A DNA stretch of 64,000 nt from an uncultured Gemella sp. (GTDB lineage Bacteria; Bacillota; Bacilli; Staphylococcales; Gemellaceae): contig USNF01000001.1 of the NCBI GenBank assembly GCA_900555985.1, forward strand, positions 62,001 to 126,000. Reading direction: 5' to 3'. A program made the translations under genes and the position numbers. Positions 17,811 through 27,036 of the stretch are shown one piece after another (the stretch's first letter is position 1; every line of letters starts with the position of its first letter). The notes under the pieces are model-generated. The model made no database searches, had not been told where the DNA came from, and saw nothing but the letters and a program-made list of their open reading frames with translations.

Positions 17811-18271
17811 AAATAAAAACTACAAATCAGATTCAGAATGTAGACAAAATTTTTATCGAACAGGATAAAGAAAAAGAATTAAAATATAAATATATTATTT
17901 TTGCTAATGCTGACCAATTAGATTTAGATAGAATTTCTAATGATAATATTCCTAAATATAGTTCATTATTTACTGTATTTGCAATTAAAGATAATATACC
18001 TATTGCTTTTTTAGATATTAATGCGATAGAAAGAAACAATTTTTATTGTGTCGTATTCGTAGATAAGCAATATCGAGGCAATCATTTAAGTATTTCATTG
18101 TATGAAAAAGCAATAGAAGAATTAAAAAATAGATATACTAATTTTCATGTAATAGATAGCATCGAAATCAATAATGAAGCTTCTATTAAGACGGCCGAAA
18201 AATTTGGTTTTCAATGCCATGGTTTTGAAGATGAAAATACATTACTATATATGTATGAATATGATAATTAA
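17807..18271 (+). CDS. GNAT-family acetyltransferase with non-canonical start
   Basis: An open frame of about 152-154 aa with no ATG, GTG or TTG near its beginning. The acetyl-CoA loop region reads VDKQYRGNHLSISLYEKAI and the later motif NNEASIKTAEKFGFQ, both typical of GNAT N-acetyltransferases. The frame is open from codon ATA 17807, whose last two bases plus the next A form the TAA stop of the lipoprotein gene (ATAA); a second ATA is at 17813. Either translation starts at ATA by coupling, or a -1 frameshift fuses it to the lipoprotein. The substrate is unknown. A 135-base gap with a promoter follows. Confidence 0.75.
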   Translation: MKIKTTNQIQNVDKIFIEQDKEKELKYKYIIFANADQLDLDRISNDNIPKYSSLFTVFAIKDNIPIAFLDINAIERNNFYCVVFVDKQYRGNHLSISLYEKAIEELKNRYTNFHVIDSIEINNEASIKTAEKFGFQCHGFEDENTLLYMYEYDN

Positions 18272-18320
18272 TATATTATGCACATTCATAATTTTAGTTA
18301 TAAATAAGTAACATATATAG

Positions 18321-18349
18321 TTGATTTTTATATATTTCTTTGTTATAAT
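18321..18349 (+). promoter_or_regulatory. Promoter of second tnpB
   Basis: TTGATT (18321-18326), a 17-base spacer and TATAAT (18344-18349): near-consensus vegetative sigma boxes. They lie 58 bases before the tnpB start. Confidence 0.75.
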
Positions 18350-18406
18350 AAAAGGTATAATTAATTAGTAAATTTATTTCTTAGTACAGAAAAGAGGTGA
18401 AATATC

Positions 18407-19513
18407 TTGAACAAAAGTTTTAAAGTTAGAATATATCCGAATGTGGAACAACAATTTTTACTCGAAAAAACATTTGGTGCCAATCGGTTTATTTATAATT
18501 ATTTTCTTAATTTAAAATTTAAATTATATAAATTTTATAAAATAAATTTGAGTTATAATAATTCTTCTAAAGCTTTGACAGAATTGAAAAAACAAAAAAC
18601 TTGGTTAAAACAAGTTGATTGCATTTCTTTACAACAAACTCTTAGGGATTTAGATAAAGCATACCAAAATTTTTTCAGTGGCAAAACTAGATACCCTAAT
18701 TTTAAAAAGAAACAAGATAAAAACTCTTATCGTACTAATTCCAATATTAAAATTAATAATCGATATATCACAATTCCTAAAATAGGAATGTTACGTTATA
18801 GAGATACATATAAATTAGAAGAATGTAATATTTCCAAAATTTATAATGTGACTATCTCTAAAACGCCTAGCGGAAATTATTACGCTAGCATATCAGCTGA
18901 AGTTGATATCATAGCTTTTGAGAAAACCAATCGAAGTTGTGGTATTGACCTAGGCTTAAAAGATTTTTTAATTTTTGATACTGGTGAAAAAATTAATAAT
19001 CCTAGAATATTGAAAAATCTTGAGAAAAAATATAGGAAATTAGCTAAAGCTGTTTCAAGAAAACAACTCAAATCTAATAATAGAAATAAGGCTAGAATTA
19101 AATTAGCTAAGTTCCATGAGAAAGTTGTTAATACAAGAAAAGATTTTTTGCATAAATTATCTACAAATATATTAAAAGAATATGATATTATTTGTGTTGA
19201 GGATTTATGTTTTAAAGGTTTTATGAAAACAGATAACGCTAAATCCTATCAAGATGTGGCTCAATCAGAATTTGTAAGACAATTAGAATATAAAGCTAAC
19301 TGGTATGGCAAAACTATTTCAAAAATAAATAGATTTTATCCATCTACTCAATTATGTTCTGAATGTGGTTACAAAAATCCTGTGTTAAAAGATACAAGTA
19401 TTCGTGAATATGATTGCCCAGAATGTGGTACACATCACGACAGAGATATTAATGCAGCAATTAATATTCTACGAGAAGGATTACGAATTTTAGAAGAAAA
19501 TTCTAATATATAA
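18407..19513 (+). CDS. tnpB: TnpB RNA-guided endonuclease (second copy)
   Basis: 368 aa starting at TTG 18407 behind aagaggtgaa. The RuvC triad is D181 (GIDLGLK), E265 (CVEDL) and D347 (HHDRDINAA), with zinc-finger Cys317/320/337/340; all are intact. It is clearly homologous to the IStron TnpB but diverged (e.g. LCFKGFM for LRVKNMM). No group I core is seen upstream, so this is a TnpB-only IS1341-like element, not an IStron. Its omega-RNA follows at once. It has its own promoter. Confidence 0.93.
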   Translation: MNKSFKVRIYPNVEQQFLLEKTFGANRFIYNYFLNLKFKLYKFYKINLSYNNSSKALTELKKQKTWLKQVDCISLQQTLRDLDKAYQNFFSGKTRYPNFKKKQDKNSYRTNSNIKINNRYITIPKIGMLRYRDTYKLEECNISKIYNVTISKTPSGNYYASISAEVDIIAFEKTNRSCGIDLGLKDFLIFDTGEKINNPRILKNLEKKYRKLAKAVSRKQLKSNNRNKARIKLAKFHEKVVNTRKDFLHKLSTNILKEYDIICVEDLCFKGFMKTDNAKSYQDVAQSEFVRQLEYKANWYGKTISKINRFYPSTQLCSECGYKNPVLKDTSIREYDCPECGTHHDRDINAAINILREGLRILEENSNI

Positions 19514-19532
19514 ATATATATTAAGTATATAA

Positions 19533-19655
19533 AACCGTGGGGCACATGGTGATAGCCTACTGTATCTGAATTCCTCTACCTTTAAGTTTAAATAATTTTT
19601 AGGCATGTTTTCTTGAGTAGGAACTTCGCGGCTTTGAGTCATAAGAGGATGTCAG
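19533..19655 (+). ncRNA. omega-RNA / right end of second TnpB element
   Basis: Homologous to 1597-1725. It shares aaccgtggggcac, gatagcct and aagaggatgtcag, and keeps the long-range stem by covariation (cctact 19556-19561 with agtagg 19616-19621). The end hairpin gGCtttgaGTc is conserved with a G.U change. By analogy the guide begins at 19656 (aagcaagataaataat). Confidence 0.75.
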
Positions 19656-19698
19656 AAGCAAGATAAATAATTTAATTAGTTAGTAAAGGAATGTTTTC

Positions 19699-19788
19699 AT
19701 GAATTTAGCTGATTATTTATTTTGCTTAACTGTCTTAATTTTGATTTACATTTATATCGATAATGATAGTGATAAATATAGACATTAA
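19699..19788 (+). CDS. Very short membrane peptide
   Basis: 29 aa (MNLADYLFCLTVLILIYIYI, then a charged tail DNDSDKYRH). It has a single transmembrane helix and a clear ribosome site, aaaggaatg, before ATG 19699. It lies between the omega-RNA end and a terminator. Function unknown; the small size keeps confidence moderate. Confidence 0.5.
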   Translation: MNLADYLFCLTVLILIYIYIDNDSDKYRH

Positions 19789-19795
19789 GAAAATG

Positions 19796-19821
19796 AGCGG
19801 GCACAATATGTGTCCGCTTTT
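19796..19821 (+). terminator. Intrinsic terminator / leader hairpin
   Basis: agcgggcac (19796-19804) pairs with gtgtccgct (19810-19818) across loop aatat, then a T-run; one G.U pair. The ribosome site GAGGAA of the next gene follows. Confidence 0.8.
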
Positions 19822-19840
19822 TACGTTGAGGAAAATATAT

Positions 19841-20014
19841 ATGAAGTTATTAAAAACATTACTAGTTATTTTATTATGTCTTATTCTCTGTGTTTGTTTT
19901 GCAGTTACAGTATTCGTACCAATTTTAATCGTATTATATTGTTTAAATTGGATATACTGGATTTGGAATCCAATGACAGAGGAAGAAGAAGCTGACTTAC
20001 CATGGAAGTGGTGA
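19841..20014 (+). CDS. Small membrane protein
   Basis: 57 aa from ATG 19841 (MKLLKTLLVILLCLILCVCF). A longer frame from 19763 runs through the terminator hairpin and is rejected. It has one long or two short transmembrane segments, then an acidic tail ending EADLPWKW. The ribosome site is TTGAGGAA. No family is recognised. Confidence 0.6.
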   Translation: MKLLKTLLVILLCLILCVCFAVTVFVPILIVLYCLNWIYWIWNPMTEEEEADLPWKW

Positions 20015-20043
20015 ATTGGTGTAAGTAATCTATCTTTGCCTTG

Positions 20044-20059
20044 TATAATATGGTATAAT
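20044..20059 (+). promoter_or_regulatory. Candidate tandem -10 boxes before recJ
   Basis: TATAAT at 20044-20049 and an extended TGGTATAAT at 20051-20059. The first lies in the 13-base string shared with 9734-9746. The -35 regions are weak. Confidence 0.45.
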
Positions 20060-20088
20060 TCTATATATGAGGAAAGGATGGTGTTAGC

Positions 20089-21771
20089 ATAAATAACATA
20101 GAATTATATAAAAAAGAACTTGGTGTTTCTGATATAATGGCATCCATTTTAATGAAAAGAAATATTTCTTTACAAGATGCTAAATTATTATTTAGTGAAC
20201 CATTATTGTTACTTGAAAATCCAGAAGATATATATGGAATGAAACAAGTAGCGTCAGAAATTATTAAGCTCTTTCAAGAAAATCCACAAAGGCCATTTAT
20301 TATTTTTGCGGATTATGATGTTGACGGTATGACATCTGGTTATATTATGACATCTTGTTTAGGAGAGCTTGGATTGAATACATATCCATATTATCCAGAA
20401 CGAGATGAAGGATATGGTTTATCTGTTGCATTTGCTGAAAAAGTAATTGAACAAATGCTAGACCAAGAGCCAGTAGTGATTACAGTAGATAATGGGATTA
20501 CTGCGTATGAAGCAAGCGAATTATTGCAACAACATAATGTACCAATTATTATTACAGACCATCATTTACCAGCTAGTAAAGAGTTGCCAGGAGATTTGCA
20601 AACAGACCCTTGGATAGATGAAAAAGCTGGTACTCATTTATGTGGTGCTGCTGTAGCCTGGAAAACATGTTTATTGATTGAACATATGTTAGAAGAGTTA
20701 ACTGGCATAGAATATAATGTTTGTAATAATTATATTCCGTATGTTGGCATTGGTTTAATTACTGATGTAATGCCACCACATATTGAAAATAGAGCTATCG
20801 TTAAGATGGCCTTAGACAAAATAAATAACAAAGAAGTTCCTGTTATGAATATGTTTAGTGAAGTGTTTGATATCAAAAACTTCACTTCTAAAATAATTGC
20901 TTGGTCTATCGGACCTAAATTAAATTCTGCATCTCGATTAGGAAATACGGAACTCGCGACCGATATTTTCTTTTTACAAAATCCAGACAATAAAGACGAA
21001 CTAGAAGATAAAGTTATCGATATTGCTCGTATGGATAATGAACGTAAGAAGATTACAGATAAAGCAATTAAAGAAGCATTAGAACATAAAGAATTTATAA
21101 CAGACCCAATTTGTTTATTCAATTGTGAAAAATATCCTCATGGAATTGCAGGTATTATTGCTGGTAAATTAGCTGAAACGTTTCAGAAACCAGCTTTAGT
21201 ATATACAGAAGATAAAGAAGAAGATATTGCTTCTGCTTCTTGTCGAGGATTTAATTTAGATATTAAAACATTAATTAATATTGCGGCTACTAAAGGTTAT
21301 GCTATAGCAGCTATGGGGCATTCATTTGCTTGTGGTGCTACTTTAATACCATCTTGTTTTGATGAGTTAAAACAATGCATTAAAGAGACACTAGAAGAAA
21401 TGAAAGAATCTGGTCAATTAGTTCAAGAAGAAATTAAAATTGAGCCAGATTATATTATGTCTCCAGACGATATTAATAGTAAAAATTTAAAAGAATTAAA
21501 TGCATTTCCATATTTAGGGGATTATCCAACACTAGTTTTTTATAATCAGCCAGTAGAATATTCTGCACCATTTAAAAATAAAGAACATTTAGTTCTTAAA
21601 CTAGCAGATAAGAAATATGCGATTGGTTGGAATATGTTATCTAAATATAAAGAATTAGGATATCCTGATACTTTAAATTTATATGGTAAATTAGATGAAG
21701 CTAGTTTTAGTGCTAAAACATTAGGACTAAAAAATTCTGATGTTATTTTTATGTTAGATGAGATTAATTAA
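20089..21771 (+). CDS. recJ: RecJ-like single-strand DNA exonuclease (DHH family)
   Basis: About 560 aa. DHH-family motifs: FADYDVDGMTSGY (motif I), TVDNGITAYEA (motif II), ITDHH (motif III) and a downstream GHSFACGATL in DHHA1. It degrades single-stranded DNA 5' to 3' in recombination and repair. The first ATG (20137) has no ribosome site, and starting there would lose the conserved N-terminal stretch ELGVSDIMASILMKRNI. The frame is open back to ATA 20089, eight bases after aaaggatgg. ATA overlaps the TAA that ends a four-codon frame ATG GTG TTA GCA. So either ATA starts it or a -1 frameshift does. The stop overlaps dnaE's ATG (TAATG). Confidence 0.85.
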   Translation: MNNIELYKKELGVSDIMASILMKRNISLQDAKLLFSEPLLLLENPEDIYGMKQVASEIIKLFQENPQRPFIIFADYDVDGMTSGYIMTSCLGELGLNTYPYYPERDEGYGLSVAFAEKVIEQMLDQEPVVITVDNGITAYEASELLQQHNVPIIITDHHLPASKELPGDLQTDPWIDEKAGTHLCGAAVAWKTCLLIEHMLEELTGIEYNVCNNYIPYVGIGLITDVMPPHIENRAIVKMALDKINNKEVPVMNMFSEVFDIKNFTSKIIAWSIGPKLNSASRLGNTELATDIFFLQNPDNKDELEDKVIDIARMDNERKKITDKAIKEALEHKEFITDPICLFNCEKYPHGIAGIIAGKLAETFQKPALVYTEDKEEDIASASCRGFNLDIKTLINIAATKGYAIAAMGHSFACGATLIPSCFDELKQCIKETLEEMKESGQLVQEEIKIEPDYIMSPDDINSKNLKELNAFPYLGDYPTLVFYNQPVEYSAPFKNKEHLVLKLADKKYAIGWNMLSKYKELGYPDTLNLYGKLDEASFSAKTLGLKNSDVIFMLDEIN

Positions 21772-24700
21772 TGAGTTTTACACATTTACATTTTCATACA
21801 GATTATTCGTTTTTAGACGGATTTAATCCTGTCAAAAAAGCAGTGGCTCGTTTAAAAGAATTAGGTATGGATTCCTGTGCTATTACTGACCATAATCATA
21901 TGGGCGGTGTCATTGCATTTAAAAAAGAATGTGAAGTGAACGGAATTAAACCTATCTTAGGCGTTGAATTATATTGGACTCATGATATGAAAGAAATCAT
22001 GAAGCCAATTGAAGCACGTAAAGAAGATGCTACTAAACGAGCAAAAGCTGCTGGTATTACTGTTCCTAAAAAAGGAACTAAAGGTGTTACACAAAAAGCG
22101 ATTAACGAAATTATTGCACCATATATGTATGATAACTATGGGTATCATATTATTTTATTAGCTAAAAATGAAATAGGGTATCATAATTTAATTAAGATTC
22201 AGTCTGAAGCTGCTAAACATGGTAGATTCAATGGTCGCCATCATTGTGATAATGCTTTGTTAAAGAAATATCATGAAGGCGTTATTTGTTTAACAGCTTG
22301 TATGTCTGGCTATGCTGCTAAGATGATTCGTCAAGATAATTACGATGAAGCCGACAGATATCTTACATTTATGACAGAAACTTTTGGTGATGATTTTTAT
22401 CTTGAAGTTCAGCCATTTAATGACCCTGAGCAAAATAAAATCAATCGATATTATTATACATATAGTAAAAATCATAATATTAAAATTGCAGCTACCAATG
22501 ATGTCCACTGGACATTAGCTGATGATTGGGACGACCATGATACATTAATTTGTGTAGGTCTTCGCATGGAAAAACATGATGAAAATCGTACACAAATGAA
22601 ATATCCTTGGGGACTTCATATTCGTTCTGAAGAAGAAATGAAACAAGCTTTTGAAGAACAAGCTAATACGATGTATGAGCAAGAACGAAATAAACAAGGA
22701 TATTTAGAAGCAATGTATAAAGCTTGTGATACTACACAAGAAATTGCTGATAAAGTAGAAGTATATGGGTTAGCTCCTGACCATGATTTATTTCCTGAAG
22801 TAAATATTGGTAATATGACTCCAGAAGAAGCATTAGAGAAAAAAGCTTTTGCTGGTTTATATGAATATCTTAAAAAACATCCAAAGTATAATCAAAAAGA
22901 ATATGAAGACAGACTTCGGTTTGAATTGAATGTCATTAATAAAAAAGGCTATGCTCCTTATTTTCTTGTTGTAGAAGAATATATTACATGGTCAAATAAA
23001 AATGGTTGTCCTACGGGTCCCGCGAGAGGAAGTAGTGGTGGCAGCCTAGTTTTATATTGTATTGGCGTAACAAAAAATATTGACCCAATTCAAAATCAAT
23101 TATTATTCGGTAGATTTTTAACGGAAGACAGAAAATCACCTCCAGATTATTTAATAGTCGTTCTTTATAGAAATATAAAGATTAAAGAGCCTCGAATTGC
23201 TGGAACATCTTTAGAGACATTTTAACTACAACGTAATTTTGAAATAAAAATAGGCGTGAATGTTTAAAAATAAAATGTATTAGATAATCAGCAGCGAAGC
23301 TTGTATGTAAATACAAGAACGTTCAACGACCAGTTCAAAGGAACGTAGAATATATTAAAATATATTCGAAGTGGGGCAACCTAAGTTTTTATTTTTAAAA
23401 TAAAAATATGGTGAAGATATGGTCTAGTCCCTTTTAAATATAGCGAAAGCTAGGGTATAAACGATTGACACTGATTTCGCAGATGTTATTCCTCCATTAA
23501 AACATTTAGAGGAATATTATGGCGAAGATAAAGTTTCTGCTATAGGAACATATTCTACTATGGCTATGAAAGTAGCCATTAAAGATATTATGCGAGCACT
23601 AGGTTATCCTGCTACTGAAGGCAATAAAGTTACGAAATCTTTGCAAGCTATTATGCCAAAAGAGATATCCTTATCTTTTAAAAAGTTTGAGGCTTTAAAA
23701 GATGATGCTCCAGATGACTATGCTGCATTTAAAGAAATAGAAAATAATTATCAAGAAGTATTTAGATTAGCTAGACGTTTTGAAGGATTACTACGTGGTA
23801 CTGGGGTGCATGCTTCTGGCGTACTAGTAACTCCAACACCTATTACTGATTGGGTTCCTGTTCATACAACAGATAGAGATGGCAAAGATATTGTCGTAAC
23901 ATATTATGATGGACCTCAACTTGAAGAATTAAGACATATTAAATTCGATATTTTAGGCTTAAATAATATTAATATTATTGTTAAGACATTAAACTATATT
24001 AATCCAGACTTAACTATTGAAGATTTATATAATATTGTTGATATAAACGATGAAAGTTTATATAAAGATTTATATCATGGGAATTCCGATACAGTTTTTC
24101 AATTATCTTCTGATATGATGAAAGGTTTGATTGATAAAATTAAACCTACCAAATTTGATGATATCGTTGCTATTACATCTATAGGCCGACCAGGGCCATT
24201 ATCTGCCCATATGGATGATGATTATGCTAATGGTAAAAATGGTGGAGTTTTAAAATATCCAATTAGAGGATGTGAAGATATTCTTGATGCTACTTATTCT
24301 ACAATCCCGTACCAAGAGCAATTGATGCTAATAAGTAAGAAGATAGCTGGGTTTGACGATAGCCAAGCAGATTCACTTGTGAGAAAGCCCGTGGCGAAAA
24401 AACATAAAGAAATGTTCCCTATGATGATTCGTTGTCATATTTATGGTAAGAAAAATTGTGAGGGCCCTGAAGGCTGGGAAAATGATGATAAAGCTCCATG
24501 GTATGACCCTAAAGGAAAATATGGTCCTGAAATTCCTGGAGCATTAGTAAATGGATATACAGAAGAAGAAGTATTAAAATACTTTGAAATTATCGAAGGA
24601 TTTGCAAATTATTGTTTTAATCGCTCACATGCTGCGGCTTATTCATATGTTTCTGTACTAACCATGTATTTGAAAAAATATTATCCAGTAGAATATTTGG

Positions 24701-25428
24701 CTGCTTGTTTATCTTCTTGTGAAGGTAAAAAAGAAAAAATGGCAGAATACATTCCTGTTCTTAAAAAATTAGGGATTACATTACGTACTCCTGATATTAA
24801 TGTATCTGGTAAAGACTTTACTCCATTACCAGATACTAATGAAATTTTATATGGTTTACAAGCTGTAGCCAAGGTATCTGACGCATCTTTAGAAAAAATT
24901 TTAGAATTACGTCCATTTAGTTCTTTAGAAGATATGATGAAACGTATCCCTAAAAAGAATTTTAATAAATCTATTGGTGCTAATTTAATTAAAGCGGGTG
25001 CATTAAAAGATTTTAATGTGAGTAGGACAGAATTATTAAAACAATTCCATGAAGCTAGAGGTGATTCTGAATATGAAGTATATGATGAAGATACCGAAGA
25101 ATTAATTATTAAATTCGAAGAGGAAGCTTTAAATAATCATGTTACCTATCATACATGGTTAGAAGAATTAAAAGACAAAGAAACTATTACGATTCCAGTT
25201 ACATTAGTACAACGCAGAGAACATGTTCAAAAGAATGGCAAATTAATGTTATTTGCAACTTTATATCATGAAGGTTGTGAATTTGAAGCATTAATCTTTG
25301 CTCCACAATACTTAAATTTAATTGCTATGTCTGGTCAACAAATGGCTCAAGTAGGATTACAATTTGAAATTACTGGTTATAAAGATGGCGATGCTTTTAA
25401 AGTCAGAAGTATAAATAGAATGTTGTAA
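21771..25428 (+). CDS. dnaE: DNA polymerase III alpha subunit, split by a group I intron
   Basis: Join of 21771-23147 and 23464-25428 gives 1113 aa, the normal DnaE length. N-terminal PHP domain (HLHFHTDYSFLDG, ITDHNHMGG). The palm is cut by the intron between D459 and I460: the join reads SPPD-IDTDFAD, restoring the PDxDxD catalytic motif with D461 and D463. The third catalytic Asp is D621 (KFDILGLNN). Finger and thumb regions and a C-terminal OB-like domain follow. Without splicing only a 484-aa inactive fragment would be made. It replicates phage DNA with the helicase and primase of this window. Translation is coupled to recJ. Confidence 0.95.
23148..23463 (+). ncRNA. Group I intron in dnaE (ORF-less)
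   Basis: 316 bases. P1: exon GAU pairs with GUC at about 23157 with U.G at the cut. Q aatcagcagcgaagctt (23286-23302) is identical to the IStron ribozyme's Q. R aagaacgttcaacgaccag is at 23315-23333 and S gaagatatggtct at 23413-23425. P7 is GACCA/TGGTC here against GACTA/TAGTC in the IStron, a compensatory change. The terminal G is 23463. Splicing exactly restores the DnaE catalytic motif. Confidence 0.9.
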
Positions 25429-25436
25429 TAAATAAG

Positions 25437-25476
25437 AAATTTCCTGTAATATAAATAGTTGCAGGAGATTTTTCTT
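25437..25476 (+). terminator. Terminator after dnaE
   Basis: aaatttcctgtaa (25437-25449) pairs with ttgcaggagattt (25459-25471) with G.U pairs, then a T-run. Confidence 0.75.
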
Positions 25477-25498
25477 ATTCATGAACGGAGATTTTTTA

Positions 25499-26149
25499 AT
25501 GGCTTTAAACATGTTTAAATTCTTTTGTCGGCATGTTACTCTTACATGGCTTATTCGAATGATATTGAATATGACATGTATGGTATTATGCTATTTGACT
25601 AATTGGTTTGCAGTCTTATTCGCAGATAAATATGGTAATCTTCCTACAATATTTAAACTATGGCAAACCTACGATAATTGTTTAGATATCGATTGGATGA
25701 TTTCTGAAGGTCATGTGCCTAAACTATTTAGATACGATTTTAATAAACACTACAAATATCATCTTGAATATAAAGAAGATGATATTGTTATTCCTGGTTA
25801 TGTAGATATTATTAATGATAATTTTACAATATGGGAATTAATTCAACGATATGTTTGTCGTTGTGCTTGGTTATATCGTAATTGTTCTTATGGTTTTGCA
25901 TATTATATTTTCGGTAGAAAAGTAAAACCTCAAGAGTATATCTGCGAATTACAAGAACGAGATTTCTCTATGGGTTATGTCCCAGGGACAGACATTTTTT
26001 CTATTAAAGTAGACCGTAAATGGTATTCAAATCTATTTAAAAAAGAGTTTGAATTTACTTGTTATATAGGATATAAATGTGCTGGGATACAAAGAGACAC
26101 GAACCCTAGAGTATGTATGATTGCAAACCGCATCTGGCCTTTTAAATAA
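25499..26149 (+). CDS. Hypothetical membrane-associated protein
   Basis: 216 aa from ATG 25499, preceded by acggag at good spacing; ATG 25481 is less likely. Two N-terminal hydrophobic segments are visible (LTWLIRMILNMTCMVLCYL; NWFAVLFADKYGNLP). The rest is rich in Trp, Tyr and Cys (RYVCRCAWLYRNCSYGFAYY) and ends NPRVCMIANRIWPFK. The pattern matches phage proteins of about 200 aa whose role is unknown (DUF7338-like impression). No catalytic motif is seen. Confidence 0.6.
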   Translation: MALNMFKFFCRHVTLTWLIRMILNMTCMVLCYLTNWFAVLFADKYGNLPTIFKLWQTYDNCLDIDWMISEGHVPKLFRYDFNKHYKYHLEYKEDDIVIPGYVDIINDNFTIWELIQRYVCRCAWLYRNCSYGFAYYIFGRKVKPQEYICELQERDFSMGYVPGTDIFSIKVDRKWYSNLFKKEFEFTCYIGYKCAGIQRDTNPRVCMIANRIWPFK

Positions 26150-26157
26150 TTTTCTGC

Positions 26158-26202
26158 TATAATAAAGTAGGAGCCGCCTTGAGTTCCTACTTTATTTTTT
26201 TT
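26158..26202 (+). terminator. Hairpin with T-run, overlapping an extended -10
   Basis: aataaagtagga (26161-26172) pairs with tcctactttatt (26185-26196), then T-run. TGCTATAAT (26155-26163) immediately before and overlapping the stem is an extended -10 box. The next gene's GGAGGG follows directly. Confidence 0.7.
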
Positions 26203-26211
26203 GGAGGGATA

Positions 26212-26595
26212 ATGAATAAACGTAAAGAGATGAATGTGACAAGTTTGTTACCGATGACAGAACTTCACATGGATTCTTTAACAGATACTATGCATCAAGT
26301 AGGTATAGATATCAAACAACTTAATGAATCTATAGCTATGCTAACTAGAGGATTAGAAAATTTAGATACAAAAACGCAACAATCTTTGGACGATGCAAAA
26401 AAAGAAAACTATATTAGAGTTGGTAGAGTTCAAAAATTATTAGACAATGAAGTCGATTTAAATATAAAGCGGTATAAACATTGGAATACAATTCAGCGAC
26501 GTAATAAAAGATTTTTTACTGTGTTATTAATTAATTGCATTTTACAGGCTATATTCTTATTGTGTTTATATTATTATGTCTTCTGGATACAATAA
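26212..26595 (+). CDS. Coiled-coil protein with C-terminal membrane anchor
   Basis: 127 aa from ATG 26212 behind ggaggg; a TTG at 26179 lies inside the hairpin and is rejected. A helical region (SLTDTMHQVGIDIKQLNESI onward) leads to a C-terminal transmembrane helix (VLLINCILQAIFLLCLYYYV). The tail-anchored spanin/holin-like shape is noted, but there is no lysis context. Function unknown. Confidence 0.6.
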   Translation: MNKRKEMNVTSLLPMTELHMDSLTDTMHQVGIDIKQLNESIAMLTRGLENLDTKTQQSLDDAKKENYIRVGRVQKLLDNEVDLNIKRYKHWNTIQRRNKRFFTVLLINCILQAIFLLCLYYYVFWIQ

Positions 26596-26596
26596 T

Positions 26597-26707
26597 ATGA
26601 ATATATGTAAATATATATTATTTTTTACAATAGCATTGATTATTTTGGATAGTATATATAGATTATCTATTTTAATTATTATTTTGATTGGTTTAAGTAT
26701 ATTATGA
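26597..26707 (+). CDS. Short membrane peptide
   Basis: 36 aa, almost wholly hydrophobic (MNICKYILFFTIALIILDSI onward). It starts 2 bases after the previous stop and overlaps the SprT-like gene by 4 bases (ATGA), which supports coupled translation. The ribosome site is weak. Function unknown. Confidence 0.5.
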   Translation: MNICKYILFFTIALIILDSIYRLSILIIILIGLSIL

Positions 26708-27036
26708 TTTTCTTAACGAATAGAGCTGAACAAGTTCCTTTTGTATATGAAATAGCAATCGGAGCTTATAATTACATTAAATATGCTTTTGATGATTTGC
26801 CAGATAATATATTAGTAGATATTACAGAAGATGAATCTTTATGGGGTCAATGTACTCTCGATAGAGATAACGCATTAATAGAAATTTCTGAATCGTATTT
26901 ATATAATCCGAAAGGTTTATATGATACATTAGTTCATGAATTTTTACATGCTTGTGAAGGCTGTCGAAATAAAGAATCTAATAATCACGAAGGTGAATGG
27001 TTAAAACGAGCCAAAATATTAGGAATACAACTATGA
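26704..27036 (+). CDS. SprT-like zinc metalloprotein
   Basis: 110 aa. The HEFLH motif in DTLVHEFLHACEG gives an HExxH zinc site, with a downstream HEGEWLKRAKILG that can supply the third ligand, as in SprT/SprT-like proteases. Such proteins in phages are suspected to act on DNA-protein crosslinks or as small proteases; the target is unknown. It is coupled by ATGA overlaps to both the preceding and following genes. Confidence 0.75.
   Translation: MIFLTNRAEQVPFVYEIAIGAYNYIKYAFDDLPDNILVDITEDESLWGQCTLDRDNALIEISESYLYNPKGLYDTLVHEFLHACEGCRNKESNNHEGEWLKRAKILGIQL

Noticed and set aside
18311..18316. ACATAT as a shared TAM/target, since it also precedes the IStron
   Set aside because: Six AT-rich bases recur by chance in such DNA, and the second element's left end is not defined.
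18272..18406. A group I intron at the left end of the second TnpB element
   Set aside because: No P, Q, R or S element is seen; only a promoter and AT-rich sequence.
19763..19840. Extended N-terminus for the 19841 membrane protein
   Set aside because: It would run through the terminator stem at 19796-19818, and the only ribosome site is directly before ATG 19841.
21771..23225. Frameshifted or truncated dnaE pseudogene
   Set aside because: The 316-base gap has the group I Q, R and S elements, and its removal restores PDIDTDF exactly, so it is a spliced gene.
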